In this document: piece after piece, positions 1 to 12,758 of the stretch
Layout of the letters: every line of letters starts with the position of its first letter
How positions within the stretch are numbered: the first letter of the stretch is position 1
NCBI GenBank assembly: GCA_015657535.1
Contig: JADHZB010000596.1
Coordinates: 1 to 64,000, forward strand
DNA length: 64,000 nt
Direction: 5' to 3'
From: Nephromyces sp. MM_2019
Lineage: Eukaryota > Apicomplexa > Aconoidasida > Nephromycida
Translations under genes and position numbers: made by a program
The notes under the pieces: generated by a model
What the model saw: the letters and a program-made list of their open reading frames with translations, nothing else
What the model was told of the DNA's origin: nothing
Databases searched by the model: none

Positions 1-58
1 TGTATGTGTATCTATATGTATGCTTATTTGTGTTTTCTATGTATATAATGATATATAC

Positions 59-1865
59 CAATTGTTCTATGGGAGTTTTCCCAAATTTATTTATGAATTT
101 TTTCATCTTGTCTGTGTGTGAGTGTGTTTGTCTGAAGATTGATTTTAATTCGTTTTCATTGAATAATTCGTCGATTTCATTATCATTTATACAAGCGTTT
201 TCTGGTATGTTTAGTAGGGCCATTTGTGGCTGTTAAATATATTTATATATATAAGCGTGCGTGTGTGTGTTTGTGTTTGGATTTAGATTAGTGTGTGTGC
301 TAGTGAAACAAACTCGGGTTATAAAATGTATAGTATCTATGTATCTAAAGTAGTATCTATGTGCGTAAGGTAGCATATGTGTGTGTAAATTGGTGTATAA
401 GTGTCTAGCATGTATGAGAATAAAATAGAATCCTTATGTAAAATAAATTGATAGTAAAATAGATGGTATTTGAAAAAAATATATATGTGTGCATAATTTT
501 AAGTGTATAAATTTAAGTGTGCACATGTGTATACATTTAGGTGTAACTAACATGTTTTGATCCTTCATGTAATAGTGTGTGTGGGTCGATGGTGGGTAAG
601 TCGAGTGTGTTGATTTTCCCTCGAGCAGCCAATTTTGTTATAAATTTGGACGTTTTAATGTTTTCATTATTAATTTCAATTTTTGGTATTATACCCTCAG
701 GAAGCTTGTTTTCAAACTGTATGGTAATAATATATATATGTATGTGTGTGTCTGCAATCAAATTTAATCAAGATTTAGTGGTGGCTGGGTTGATGTATGA
801 AATGTGTATTGATAGAGGAATTCAAAATTTGTAGAGTGCAAGGTGAAAATGTTCTTATAGGCTAATGTGTAAAAATGTGTATAATTAATTTTAAGATAAT
901 ATGCCTATAGATTGGTATGTAAAAATGTGTTAAATTATTCAATCGTGATGCTCTATCCTAATAAATTACCTCTCTAATGTCATCCATTTTGAGCCAATTA
1001 CTGAGACCAATTTTTTCCAAATTGCTGTAACAAATTATACAAACACAAATACCAGATAAGAAATAAAAATATTGTGAATTATACTACATATGTTATAAAT
1101 GTGTATATTTATACAATCCAATATGTGTGTATATTATTGTAGTGAGGCTTTCAGACACAATCCTATATGTATAGGTTGTTATAGTCATCTTATTCCACAT
1201 ACATTCTTGAAGTTGTACAAATAATAAATATATAGATATGTGTATGCATATATATGTATATATATTAGTATAGTGAATTTACTATATAAATTCTTGAAAC
1301 AATTTCAGGGTATCTTGACTAATTTGGTCGCTAGAGAGCTACACACATGTTTTGTAAATAATGAATTTGGAAAACAATTCTTAGAAATAGTATGTTCGTG
1401 TGTGTGTGTATGCGTGTGTGTGTGTTGAGCTAGAGTAGTTATATATTGAGTATGTGTATTGGTTAGATGGGGAGATAAATTCAAATAAATTGTGTTAATA
1501 TGAAGTAATGGGCGTGATTGGGATCCTTGATATGCTTGTGTATGTATATATGTGTGTATCTATGTGTGTGTATATATGTGTGTGTATTTATGAGTGTGTA
1601 TATATGTGTGTGTGAGTATATATATGTGTGTGTGTTTTGTATAGATGTAAATTAATAAAAAATACCTCGAAAAATGAAGCAAATTTTTTGAGATAATTCT
1701 GAGCCTCTTCCAAGGGAAATTTGGACTTAGATTCTTTTACAAATGAAGATGGAATGGGGTAGTCTATAGAATATATATATATTTATATATATATGTATGT
1801 GTAAATTTAATTTTTATAAATGTTATGTTCAAGTCAAATCAAGATAGCATAAGCTAGTAAATAGT

Positions 1866-1907
<42 letters not shown>

Positions 1908-4900
1908 GTGTATAAATATATTTGTGTGTTCGTGTGTAGCCATTATGATGTATCGTGAGAATATACCATCAAAAATAAAATCTTTAGAAAAATTGTACCT
2001 GAAAGTGAAATCAAGATATATAGTGTTAGCATATATATAGTTTTTGATTGTATTAATATGTGTAAGTCAGGGTAAAATGTATATGTGTGTATATGTATAT
2101 TTGAGTGCTTGGATGAGTATTTTGTCTGTGTACACTAGCACAGGTAAATATGGATGTATATGTGATGGTCTGTATATACATGTGTGTGAATGTTGATGTA
2201 TAATTGTGTATGTATGTATGTTGATGTATATATATTATTGATATTTGTATATATGTGTAAATGTGTGTGTGTGTGTATAATTTCAGTCTATCTATGTGAG
2301 TGTGTGGATATGATTGTGTTCTTGAGTTGAATATATTTATGTAATTGTATGAATGGGAATGCGTTGTTAATTTGTATTTGTTTTAGTGTTTATACAATTA
2401 TTATATAAAGTCAATGTCTGTGTACCATTGGTCATCATTTTCTACAGATGTGTAAGCCTTCTTGTTTTGCTTAACTCGACTTAAATGGCCTCTTAGCCAA
2501 TCTGATATTTCCTTCAAAATTTCAAATATAAACATATATTTTAATAGGCTTGTCTTAAGTTTTGGTTATTTAATTTTGGGTGTAAAAAGGCTTGGTTATG
2601 TGTATGTTTGTTGTGCATGTGTTGTGTTTGTGTTGTATATTATATATTTATTGTCTGTATGTTGTATGAGCTGATTGTGTTGTATGTGCGTTGTAGTTAT
2701 ATTTTAATAGTGATATTTTCCATCAAATGTAAATATAAATACAATTTGGAACATAATTATATTTGAAGAATTTATATATTTACAATCATACAAAAATACA
2801 CACAATCATGTAAATACACGAACACAAAGTCATAAAAACACATATATACACAGTTATGTATATCAATACATCCATAACATAAACATACACATATTGAGCA
2901 TCGACTTTAGAAATTTAATAAATAAATGATGGATAAACACTCTAAATGTATAAACAATTTATTCAAATTCACACATAAATGTGTTTATATAGATACACAA
3001 TTAAGTGTGTACCTCATCTGAGTTAGAGGTAATTGAAGTTGGTAAAATTTTTTTTAAACGAGGCCAACAATTTATCATCCAGGCATTAACTTCTGAAGGT
3101 TCGTTTGATAATTTAAATGATTCCAACTGAAATAGTGTGCATGTAGATATAAATATATATATATGTGTGTGTGTGTATGTTTGAATATTTATTAGCCTAT
3201 CTATAAGAATATATAAATGTGTGAATATATATGTGTATAAATGTGTGTATAAATGTGTAAAGCATGCAATGGATTAGTGTAATCGGTATGAAACCATGTG
3301 AGGTAATTTAACGCTTTCTATATTTTATAGCATGTTCAGATAGTGTGTGTGTAGGCAATATAAAACAGAGCATACTAAATGGTTAAGTAATATGTTCAAT
3401 CTAAGTGGATCGTGCCGGGTTGGTAGGTTGTCAATCATCAAGAATTGACATAATTCTTCTATATCATCAGCTAAGGATTGGGCCACTGATAAAAATATGA
3501 TGTGTTCATGTGTATTGATTCAAATATACGAAAATGTATGTTTGTTTCAAAATTAAAAGCTCAGTTTGGATATGTAATTCATTTCATTTTGACTAATTAT
3601 AAGAGTAAGAATGATTTACGAATGTTAGTGTGTGTTATTTGAGGTTACCTGCTTGAATAGATAAAATAAATGCATCTGAGTTAATTTCGGGTAAATAGTT
3701 TTGAAGGGGCATTGGCTATAAAAAAGTTAATAATTTTTATTCCTTTTTTGTGTAAAAGTGAGTGTTCAAATAATATTGTAAGATACAGATTGATGAGTCT
3801 GTGTGTGTATGTGTGAATTTATGTAGAAGATAGGTGTATATTTCCATCAATATTGGTATCTATTGGCTGTTTAACTATATATACTACTTTCAAGAGGATA
3901 AAGCAAGAAAATATCTGTTAAAATTGTTTATTGAAATTTGAGTGCTTATGGAAGTGCTCCTTAGGTTATCAAAGCATGAAACTAGATGTCAAGATGTGTG
4001 ATTCGAGTAGTCACTAAAGCTGTAGAAATTTTTGAATTTAGATTTGTACTATGACGAAGCTTACAAGCAAAGAAGAGATTTGTGAATTCTTTTCTTCTTC
4101 AGCTTCACCAATTTTTCCTATTACATTACCCAGCCTTCTTTCCATGTTTACAAGTGAGTCTTCCTAAGAAACATAGATCAGTGTGAGGTTCAGAAGAATA
4201 TCTTTATCAAGATTAATATTTGTAAATTTATCACATTCAAATGGGGTATTGATTTCATATCTACTATAGTGAAAAATGAAAATTATCTAAACAAAATGAG
4301 GTGTTTATTTTATAGTAGCACATATGTGAATCTTTAATTGGAGAAATTGTGTCATGAGTGGTAGGAGCACTAAATATAAAGGATTTACTTTGTAAAATGG
4401 AAGAGCGTGTGGCCTTAATAAGCCATATAGCCTTAATGACTCCTTGGTATGGTCAAATTTAAGTTGTTTCCTATAATAATACAGTGAGATTCATACGTGT
4501 GCTGGACATAGCTATAATTTAAATTATAATATGAAGGTTTTGCCTAGTTCATAAAAATAATACAGTCTTAAATATGACAAATATTTTTAGTAGATTCTAA
4601 CAGCATCTTATGATTTAATACTATGAAACTTTACTCAAAAATCTTAGGTCTAAAACAGTGAAGATAAGTGTTGTATCATAGAGTGTAGTTAGAAACTTTC
4701 TATTAAACTTTAATTTGCTTTAGGCAAACTACTTCCTTACATATCTTCGCTTTTGTCGGGTTCATTTCCCTGTGACTTATAGAGCTGAGTATCAAATTCG
4801 GTGATAAGCTCCCTTTGTGCTTGGAGAAGTTCACGGGCAAAGAGTTCCTTCTCATTCTTAATTTTACTCGCGGGTTGTGCTGATGGAAACTGTTTGGGGG

Positions 4901-5299
4901 GTTTATGTATATGTATAAAAATTAGGGAAGTGTGAAAATTAGGGAGGCAATGAAATTAAAAATAGTCCCGATTGTAGCTTGGTGTTGCTATTTAGGAAAA
5001 TTCTTTAATGGAAACAGTCTATCGGATGCTACAGTGTTTTTAAATTGTGAGAATAAACTGAAATGGGTAATTTATTAAGGAAGCTGAGTAGGGTATTAGT
5101 TGGTAGAGAACTATGCTACATATGAAAATATATTTGTGGTTAAATACTGCTTTTATCACTTAAACTTATATTGAAATTAACTAACTTGGTCAAGGTGTTT
5201 TAATCTATTAACTCCCCTTAACTTCTTAGCGACTTCGCCACCAGAAATGGAACGAAACTGGCTCTTGAGGCAGGGGATTACAAAGCGGTGTTGATACAT
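59..5299 (-). CDS. Multi-exon protein of unknown function with mitochondrial-type N terminus (3' end outside window)
   Basis: Not recognised as a known family. Exons on the minus strand, from the start: 5299-5186, 4889-4741, 4163-4065, 3715-3649, 3485-3376, 3126-3013, 2511-2426, 1998-1967, 1763-1666, an uncertain exon near 1390-1340, 1024-970, 716-552 and 229-59. Each listed exon has AG before it and GT after it, and phases agree except between the second and third exons. There the second ends in phase 2 and the third starts in phase 0, so a small exon in 4164-4740 is probably missed. About 430 residues lie in the window. The start MYQHRFVIPCLKSQFRSISGG is basic and hydroxylated with no acid, as in a mitochondrial presequence, and FRSIS is a plausible cleavage site. 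The next 80 residues are charged and probably coiled coil; the rest is mainly helical. A donor at 58 shows that the gene continues past the left edge. The introns are TG/TA-rich on the + strand. Confidence 0.72.
1540..1640. repeat. Mixed (TG)n/(TA)n microsatellite in an intron
   Basis: Alternating TATATATGTGTGTG tracts lie between exons of the minus-strand gene. On the sense strand they read as CA/TA-rich intron sequence. Confidence 0.7.
1868..1903. repeat. (TA)n microsatellite
   Basis: An almost perfect TA dinucleotide run of about 35 bases inside the intron between exons 1998-1967 and 1763-1666 of the minus-strand gene. Likely to vary in length between isolates. Confidence 0.9.
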
Positions 5300-5788
5300 T
5301 TTTGTGAGGTAGTGGTTGTTTATGTTAGTGATTCAATGTTCTAATAAATAAGTCTCCATATTTCAATGCAGTTTAATCAATATGGGTTAATATACTTGTA
5401 ACCCAATTAATTCGAGCCTATTATAATCATTATCTAAATTGAAGTAAAGCAAATAATTTGAGCTTGATAGGATAAGTCTAAGATACGATTAAGTTTTGAA
5501 ATGATCATAGAGTAAGCCTCTTTAGACAAACTTTTGTTAATGGGAGTCAACATAACCACAATTATTTTAATTTTATGAATCCAAAAAAAATTATAATAAA
5601 AGAACACTACTTTTTATTTCCCGAAGATCAGATAATATAACAAGGAAAATAAAAGATAAGGACTGTAAACCAATCACACTCCGATTGGATATGTTTTGCC
5701 GTATAAATTCTTGTATTAACTGATTCAATTTATTGAGTTTATTTCATTTAGGGCATCCCTTTATAAACTTATTTTTAAGGATTTCAAA
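5300..5788. promoter_or_regulatory. Divergent intergenic region, 489 bases
   Basis: This lies between the start codons of the minus-strand gene ending its 5' side at 5299 and the plus-strand gene starting at 5789. It is AT-rich and non-coding in all frames. By position it must hold both promoters; no specific motif could be recognised by eye. Confidence 0.5.
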
Positions 5789-6415
5789 ATGTTCAAATTA
5801 TCCTCGGCCCTTCTTCGAAGATTCAACACTAGTTGGACTTACAAGTAAACCTCAATATAATTTTCCATACATAACAAATTCATGTGTTTGGATTTTTGGT
5901 TACACTTAAAATATATGGTAATTGACTCTGATTTGTCATCTTCATTAGCAACCTCCGAACTGTGATTTAGACTCATGAGATTCTTAATGGGACCTCTAAA
6001 TTTTATTATATATCAATACAATCTGCTTATTTCAGCTTCATATAGCTATGAATACTACCTACAATGACTCTTATCTCCTTTTTAGCATTTAAATTGGCTA
6101 AGGAGATTTCATTTTATAAATATATATAGCTTCAGTCACCATAAGTTCTCATATATTTGAAACACTATCTATACCCATGAATTCAGGCTGAGAAAATATC
6201 ATAAACCTATAAACTTCAACATAGAGAGATGGTTCACAAAAGTACCCTACAAAAACACCAAATTCAATCGACCTAAACACCTGACCCGATGGGGCAACAC
6301 AAGGTTCAGCACTGATAGCAATCCCTTGAAAAAATACTCACCAAAGTATTGTGACATGAACCTATTGCATACTTTGGACAAGAGATCTCTGATTGACCAA
6401 AAGTCAATCAACTAA
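5789..6415 (+). CDS. Small basic protein, probably mitochondrial, unknown function
   Basis: Two exons, 5789-5844 and 6187-6415, joined in phase 2 by a GTAAAC..CAG intron of 342 bases, give 94 residues ending at TAA 6413-6415. The N terminus MFKLSSALLRRFNTSWTY looks like a mitochondrial presequence: amphipathic, Arg-rich, no acid, with RRFNTS as a possible cleavage site. The mature part is very basic, with many Lys, Arg, Asn, Tyr and Trp and several RW or HLTRW motifs. Its size and charge would suit a mitochondrial ribosome component, but no family was recognised and this is only inference. It is transcribed away from the neighbouring minus-strand gene, which also has a presequence-like start. 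Confidence 0.75.
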
Positions 6416-6728
6416 ACATTTACTGCGCTTTGCTTGAATAACATCATCAACTCCTTTGTATTTTCAGCTTAAATACTAATTATATAAAAGAAACTTTTTT
6501 TCTATATTATCCGACGATCTACATATTAAATTTGATTCATAAAACATAAATTTAAATGGGTTGGAAAATCTTGATTTAGGGATCTTTTTTAGAGTTCCCT
6601 ATTTTACTTTTCCTAGCTATTTTTTAAACATTTCAAATAACCTGATCAGGATTTAATCATCTAAATTATAATAATCTATTATAAACTAGATCAATTTGAT
6701 TCAATAGGATCATCAAAAATTTGTAAGA
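6416..6728 (+). other. Intergenic, 313 bases
   Basis: AT-rich spacer between two plus-strand genes. No gene or motif was seen beyond poly-T and poly-A runs. Confidence 0.5.
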
Positions 6729-7487
6729 ATGTCCAGCTCGAATAAGGTAATGCTTTATTTAGATAAGAGTCGCAAATTGAGGGCCTGTAGTGAGAAAGAG
6801 CTCGAATATATAACTCATATATCTAGGGTATCACAAGAATGTATCCAATGTAATTATAAACTCATTTGTTCATTTGCTCCAATACAAGTTAACCTTAGTA
6901 TAATGATATAATTTTTACACTGTTTAAGAAATATTATATATAAAGATTTATTTAGATTTCCCAAAGATTCTGAACTGAGAAAGTAAACTTGTTTTGATTG
7001 TTTTGAAAATTGCACAATTTTGTATCGCTTAATTCCAGTGGGTGATCATTGTGAAGAAAAATTAGAAAAGGCTTGGAATAAGTTAAAAACCCTTTATGAC
7101 GATTATAAAGAGAAAATTTACAAAGTATGGCTAAAAATTGTTAGTGTGAATCTTTTAAAGCTGATTCATTACAAAGTTTTGTATGAACTTGTTTTAGTAT
7201 GACTAGTTCCTATTTTATTTTTTATTATCTACAACATCCACAATACAGTCGATTGGATATATTTCACTTTGTCGCACGGAAAGCTTAAGAATAAGCAAAT
7301 CAATCAAGAAAACCAAAGTTAATCTTGAGGAAGAGAGAAGTAGAATTGAAAGGTATATAATACTCTAAGTGCTTTTATTGTTCCTCATAATATGCCAATT
7401 GCTATCCTTCTATCAAGATTAAAAGCTCATAAAACAAAACTCGAAAGCAAACTGCAAGAGCAATATCAAGACTTGAAAAATTTGTGA
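6729..7487 (+). CDS. Small coiled-coil protein, unknown function
   Basis: Four exons, 6729-6840, 7039-7124, 7249-7352 and 7418-7487, chain in consistent phase (donors GTATCC, GTATGG and GTATAT; acceptors all AG) to about 123 residues ending at TGA 7485-7487. The first donor, inside an exon that stays open for longer, is the weakest part of the model. From about residue 38 the protein is charged and rich in Lys, Glu and Leu with heptad-like spacing, as in KLEKAWNKLKTLYDDYKEK and KLESKLQEQYQDLKNL, so a coiled coil is likely. The N-terminal part contains YLDKSRKLRA, close to YYDKSRKLWRA in the AP2 domain encoded next door. No family was recognised. The gene is convergent with the AP2 gene, with 238 bases between their stops. 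Confidence 0.55.
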
Positions 7488-7725
7488 TTAAATCATAATT
7501 TTACTACTATTAAGGTTTAATTGAATTAGAAAGCTTGACCTCACTATTTGCTTTTAGTTTATCTAACTTAGTCATGACATAACCCAGCTCCTTTATACTC
7601 AATCATAAAAATTATATCAATTTAAAAATAAATAAAATACTAAATTTTCAAATTGGGAAATAATTAAAACAAACTATTCGTAAAAATGTAAAATTTAGGT
7701 ATACGTTAAGCTGAAAAAGCAAAAT

Positions 7726-9303
7726 TTACTCTTTAATTGATTCCTTTTTATATCGAAAATCTATTGCTAAACTCCTTGCTACATAATGATTCCCGAACTC
7801 TGAAAGCAAAAAATAATTCATAAACTCGTGCATATAAAACTAAGTTTCGAGTTTATATTGCTTGTGCATCGAGACTACCAATTTTGTCTATATTCATTTT
7901 TGCTTAGAGACGAATTTATTTTATCTAAATCAACAAACTTAGTGTTTAAACTACGATTTACATTTAAACCTCAAATTAAAAAATTCTGAGGTAGCCTAAG
8001 TTCGAGCTTGCAGTCACAGCATAAAATGAAATCTTGTACCTTCTATGAAATTGGTAACTTATCAATGTTAAAGATTCAACTAACCATTTATGGAGAATCC
8101 TTTTGTCAGTATCTTTCCATTTTCCTTCCAATTTGCTCTCCATAGCTTACGTGATTTATCATAATAAACTCCCCTTTTAGCCTTAAATCTAATTTTCATG
8201 TCTAAATCACCACGACTTCCCGCATAGTTTCTAGATGATTCATCATTTTTGATAAAAGACCAAATATAAGCTGAATCATTTGAAATAGATATTGATTCAG
8301 AAGAACTCAAGGAATCAAGTTTATGGTTGGAGCCTAGATCCTCAAAATCTTTAAAACTCAAAATGCTTGAATCTTCTCTACACCCTATTCTTTCATTAAT
8401 TTTAGGAAAGTCAACATCATCCAGGTAATTCGAGCTCGTTTCACAAGAATTATTTATTTCATAAGGATTGTTGGTTTGTCTATAATTTCCAAATTCTCTT
8501 GAATCTCCTATTTCATTGGATTTCATAATTTTTTTAGCACAATTGGCTTCGATATAGTTGCTGATCAAATTGGAGTTATCAATCTCGCTGAAATCAATAA
8601 TTTCATTAGAATTATCAGTTACACTCGAATTATCAATTATGCTCATATTGTTAATGTCACTTGAGTTATTATCGGTTTTAATGGGATTGCTGATATCTTC
8701 AGAATAATCAGTTTTAGGTGGCTCGGAATCAGCCTTCTTATCACTTCTCACTGGGCCATTTATCTTTTTATATTTTTTTCTCTGACATCTTGGCTTTAAT
8801 TTAACAAATGGAGGCTCACTAGAAACTAATTTTATTTTAGATTCGGGGCCTTTAGTTCTAGTTTTCTTGTACTTTTTCGCACTTATTTCAGGCAAAAACT
8901 CATATGATATTGGTGGATTGTCTGAATACCTTCCTAAAGGACTAGTGCGAAGACTCAATTTAAAACTATTATCCAAAAAATTCGAAGCCAAACCAGAAGG
9001 TAAATAACAATGGCTTTGATCAAAATTATTTGACTCTTGAGCTTGAATTCTCAGTTGAGTACCATTATTGCTAGTTAGTAAGGGGTCTTGAAGTGGTGAT
9101 ATTACATCAAGGCTTGTTTCAATGAAGCACTCTAAAGGCATGGTAATTTTTGGACTGAAGCATTTATGGTCGATAGGGGAAATCGAATTAAGAGATACGC
9201 ACTTTTCATTGTTATCTGGAAAGGAAATCACTAATTCTTCGACAATCACAGGAGTTCTAGCTGCCCAAGGATCAACTCCAATTTGTAAACTGCTGCTATT
9301 CAT
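7726..9303 (-). CDS. ApiAP2-type DNA-binding protein with C-terminal AP2 domain
   Basis: Likely sequence-specific transcription factor or chromatin-bound regulator acting in the nucleus. Two exons, 9303-8085 and 7799-7726, are joined in phase 1 (donor GTTAGT, acceptor TTTCAG), giving 430 residues. The AP2 domain occupies about residues 377-425 at the very C terminus. It has the expected strands RGVYYDKSRKLWRANW and GKILTKGFSI, followed after the intron by a helix with FGNHYVARSLAIDFRYK. The first exon alone would stop one codon into the intron and cut the domain, which supports the splice. The long N-terminal part is rich in Ser, Asn, Asp and Ile, with loose repeats of D-N-S type around residues 215-260, and has basic patches (KKYKKTRTKG, RCQRKKYKK) that could serve nuclear import. 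No second AP2 domain or AT-hook was seen. Such low-complexity flanks are common in ApiAP2 proteins. Confidence 0.9.
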
Positions 9304-12300
9304 TTTATTAAGTTCAATAATCGAGGTGCCTCAAAATCTTGGATTAATTGATAGTCTTATGAATAAATTGTATCTTAATTGAAGCAGATTTAATAGCCTA
9401 TCTCTCTCTCTTCTTGTGAAGAAAATAAATTCTAGCTTAGATTCCTAGCCGGAGTCTTTTCTGATACAGTTGACATAAAAAATTAAAAATAATTAATGAT
9501 TAACGCTTGTTTGTAATATAAACCAAGAAATCGAGATTAGTCAGGTGTAATTTTCATCAATATACTTTAATAAGGTTATATAAATTTCTTTCCTTTATCA
9601 TAATTAAACCTTGGTGAATTTTATTGTTGTTGCTCTAAAACACAAGAGGCCACAAAAGCCTATCTAACACAACTATTGAATGTAATTTGACTGAATGAAC
9701 AAAGGTTGAGTGATAAACCCAATTTAAATAAGCCGTACAAATCATAAAGGCATCATATGACAAATTAACGGCTTTCTAAATTACAAAAATCAGAATAAAT
9801 AAGAAATTTATTTTAGTATTTAATAAATACAGGTGGAGTTTCTTAAGTATGATAATGTTAATTTGATACTGCAACATGCCCAAAAGCTTATTTCAACACA
9901 AACTGTGGTTTCAACAATTTGAATTTGATTTTTCTAGTAATACCACTTCACCATAGTCAACTTAACGACTTCAATGAACATTTTTTCTACTAATTGCATT
10001 AAGTAAAAGTGCTGCTAATAGGTAGCTAGAGGTTTTGGCACCCTTTTAAATCGAGGCTCTAAAGTCGTAAAACCAGGTCATTCTAGATTAATTATGGGAT
10101 TCTTTGCTTCATATTGAATTCAACAATTTTTTTAGTTGATGGTTTACAATAAGGTATCTTAATGTTATATTTTAGTCTATATGGTTTACCTAACCTTAAA
10201 AGAATTAGCTATAAAACCCTTTTGCATCCTGAAGTTTTGAATTGCTAGATTTTGAACTCCCACTTTCGCAAAATCAAGCCAAACTTGATAGCTGTTCACA
10301 CAAGAAATATAATTCTTTAACTTATGAATTAATTGTTAAGAGGATAACCAGCTTCCTCGAATTATAATTATAAAAATTCTTTTAAACATAAAAGTTATTT
10401 GAATTATAATTTTTCAACTTATTACACCTCGAGTAAACAAATTTTAAGTCACACATTGTTTCACTTTTGTTTTTCGACAGTTTTCAGTTCACTATATTGA
10501 ATTTGAGGTATACAATAATCCGATTTTTTATGAATAGAGATAACTAGGAATTCTACTTATAAAGAATTAAATGTTGAATCTATACTGAACGTTATCTTTG
10601 CAATATTACCCACTATCTCTTTTTTTTTGCCACATTTCCCTAGTATAACAAATATTTGTGCTAGTTACTATAATAAATATAAGCTTTCAGCTTAGAGTAA
10701 TGAATGTAATTGAACACTGCTTACCTAAAAGGAATCATAAAATAAACTCACTAAATTGATCCTAGTTCCTTATGTCAAATATTTCTGTTATGTAAACATA
10801 CGATTTGAGGGTTTAAAACCTTATTTAATGATATTAGATAGAATTTTGTAAAGTGCTACTATTGAAAGCACAATTGAAATCCTTCAATTTATTTCTAAAT
10901 ATACACAGGTATATTAAGAAAGAGATTGAATATAAAAACAAAAGTTTTATTCATCTAAGTTAGGTTGTAGTATTATTGGTATGTATCTTAAAACTATCAT
11001 TTAGACGCTTTCATTTTAAAAAGATGCTTTATTTTGTTGATTCTTAAGATTTATTTCTCATACCTCACCAATTGAGCTATTGTATACTAATACCCATTGA
11101 AATATCTCAGAGTTGCTTGTTAAGTTTTGATAATATAAACTTAAGTGAGTGTGATACTTTTTGAAATTTTCCTTCATGTATGATATAAACCACTCCATTG
11201 TTAGGAAGCTAACAGTTTATAATTTTATTTCAATTTCCCCCAAAATCTGAAAAGAGGCTGAAACCAAGCTATTCAGTAGTTTGTTTATATTTATTTTAAA
11301 TTGATAACTAAATTTTCATTTGACCACGTAACTGCTAATCTAAACACTGATTTTAATACGCTTCAGGATAATTGTTTAGTGATCTTTGAAAGCTTTACAA
11401 TAAGCCATGATAAATTTGAGATTGTAGTTTTGTAACTATTATTACTAGCTTTCTAATTTTTCGAATTGGAGTTGTACTTCTAGCTGAAAATTTTCCTGCT
11501 CAATTTCAACAGATAAATGCGTTTTTATATAATATCTATCTATTTCTTATATACTTTATTTGCAACGGAAAGATGAGAAAATTGCGTATAACTTCAGGAA
11601 TACAATAAAACATCAACTTAAACCCATAAACTAATCAAAAAACATAAAATTTGGATTAGAATTCATTTACTTTTTAAGTTAGTTAAAATCGAGCTGCTTT
11701 GGTTATAAAATCTCAGCGCAGTTGTGTTCGAAATTTTGGTTCACATTTGATAAAATTTGGACAATAGTTATAAACATTAATTAGAATTCTCATAGTATTT
11801 ATAATAGTGTGAAATATCATGCAAGTTTGTCATGTGAAACTTATGCTCGGACACAAAAGTAAACTAAATATTAAACAACTATTGGATAATTTTAATTTGT
11901 TAAATTTTATTATAAAACTGTGCTGTAAAGGAAGGTAGGAAGGTGCTGTACCAATTTTAACTCATAATTTTGTTAACAATAGATCACAGCATAGGTTTAT
12001 ATTTATCAGTTAATGTTATCAACCTTGTGCCTTATGCCTGATAACAAGCGTAAGCTTTATCTCACCTACATGTAATATATTCCTCTTCAGTGTATAAAAT
12101 TAGGTTGAAATTAAACTGTGTGCGCAAACATAAATCAACTTTAAGCATAAATGCTACAAACTTGCACACATCACATCTTTACAAATAGCGCAAGGTTAAG
12201 TATATATACATATGCAAAATAGATTTGCTTACACAACTATATATAAATAGCCATATACAACTCACTCATAGACTCCTACCCAAACCACACACAAATCCAC

Positions 12301-12758
12301 ACCAGCACATTTTACTCAGCTAAATTATATATACACCGACATCCTAACAAGCACAAACATAAACACAACACTACTACTTAAGCATATACATATATTACTT
12401 TTTTACACAATCAGATCAACTCTCCTCTTTGCAGACATACAAATCTATGAAAATCTTGATGAATTGATCCAAACAGTAATCATTTTAACCTTCACAACAA
12501 TACCACCCCATTCATACACATTTACTCCACAATCTAAGGATTCTTAGCCCAATGACGGCCTCCAATTAATTTCTCTCCAAATACTATTTGTCAGCTCAAC
12601 TGGTCCCTTGTTAGGTAAACTTGGGCCCATACCTAATACTTCCTTATTAGCTGATCTCACTGGCCCCCCCTAGAACTTCTATACCAATTTGACCTTCGGA
12701 AGTTAGTTTACAGCTTATTCAACCAAACAAGTTTAGTAACACCCATAAATCTCTTTTA
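9304..12758. other. Intergenic, 3.45 kb, ending in a CA-rich leader
   Basis: This lies between two divergent start codons, those of the AP2 gene and the CHERP-like gene. No exon chain could be supported. From about 12120 to 12740 the + strand becomes rich in A and C (CACACA, ACATATAC), the same bias seen in the introns of the downstream gene. It probably marks transcribed 5' leader, perhaps with an untranslated exon. Confidence 0.5.

Noticed and set aside
577..834. Plus-strand open frame of 85 codons
   Set aside because: It is antisense to the well-supported minus-strand exon 716-552 and has no splice or motif support.
1313..1395. Plus-strand exon-like segment with TTTCAG before and GTATGT after
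   Set aside because: It is open and has good splice signals, but all neighbouring exons that chain in phase are on the minus strand and no plus-strand partner exon was found. A minus-strand exon may overlap here, but with poor signals.
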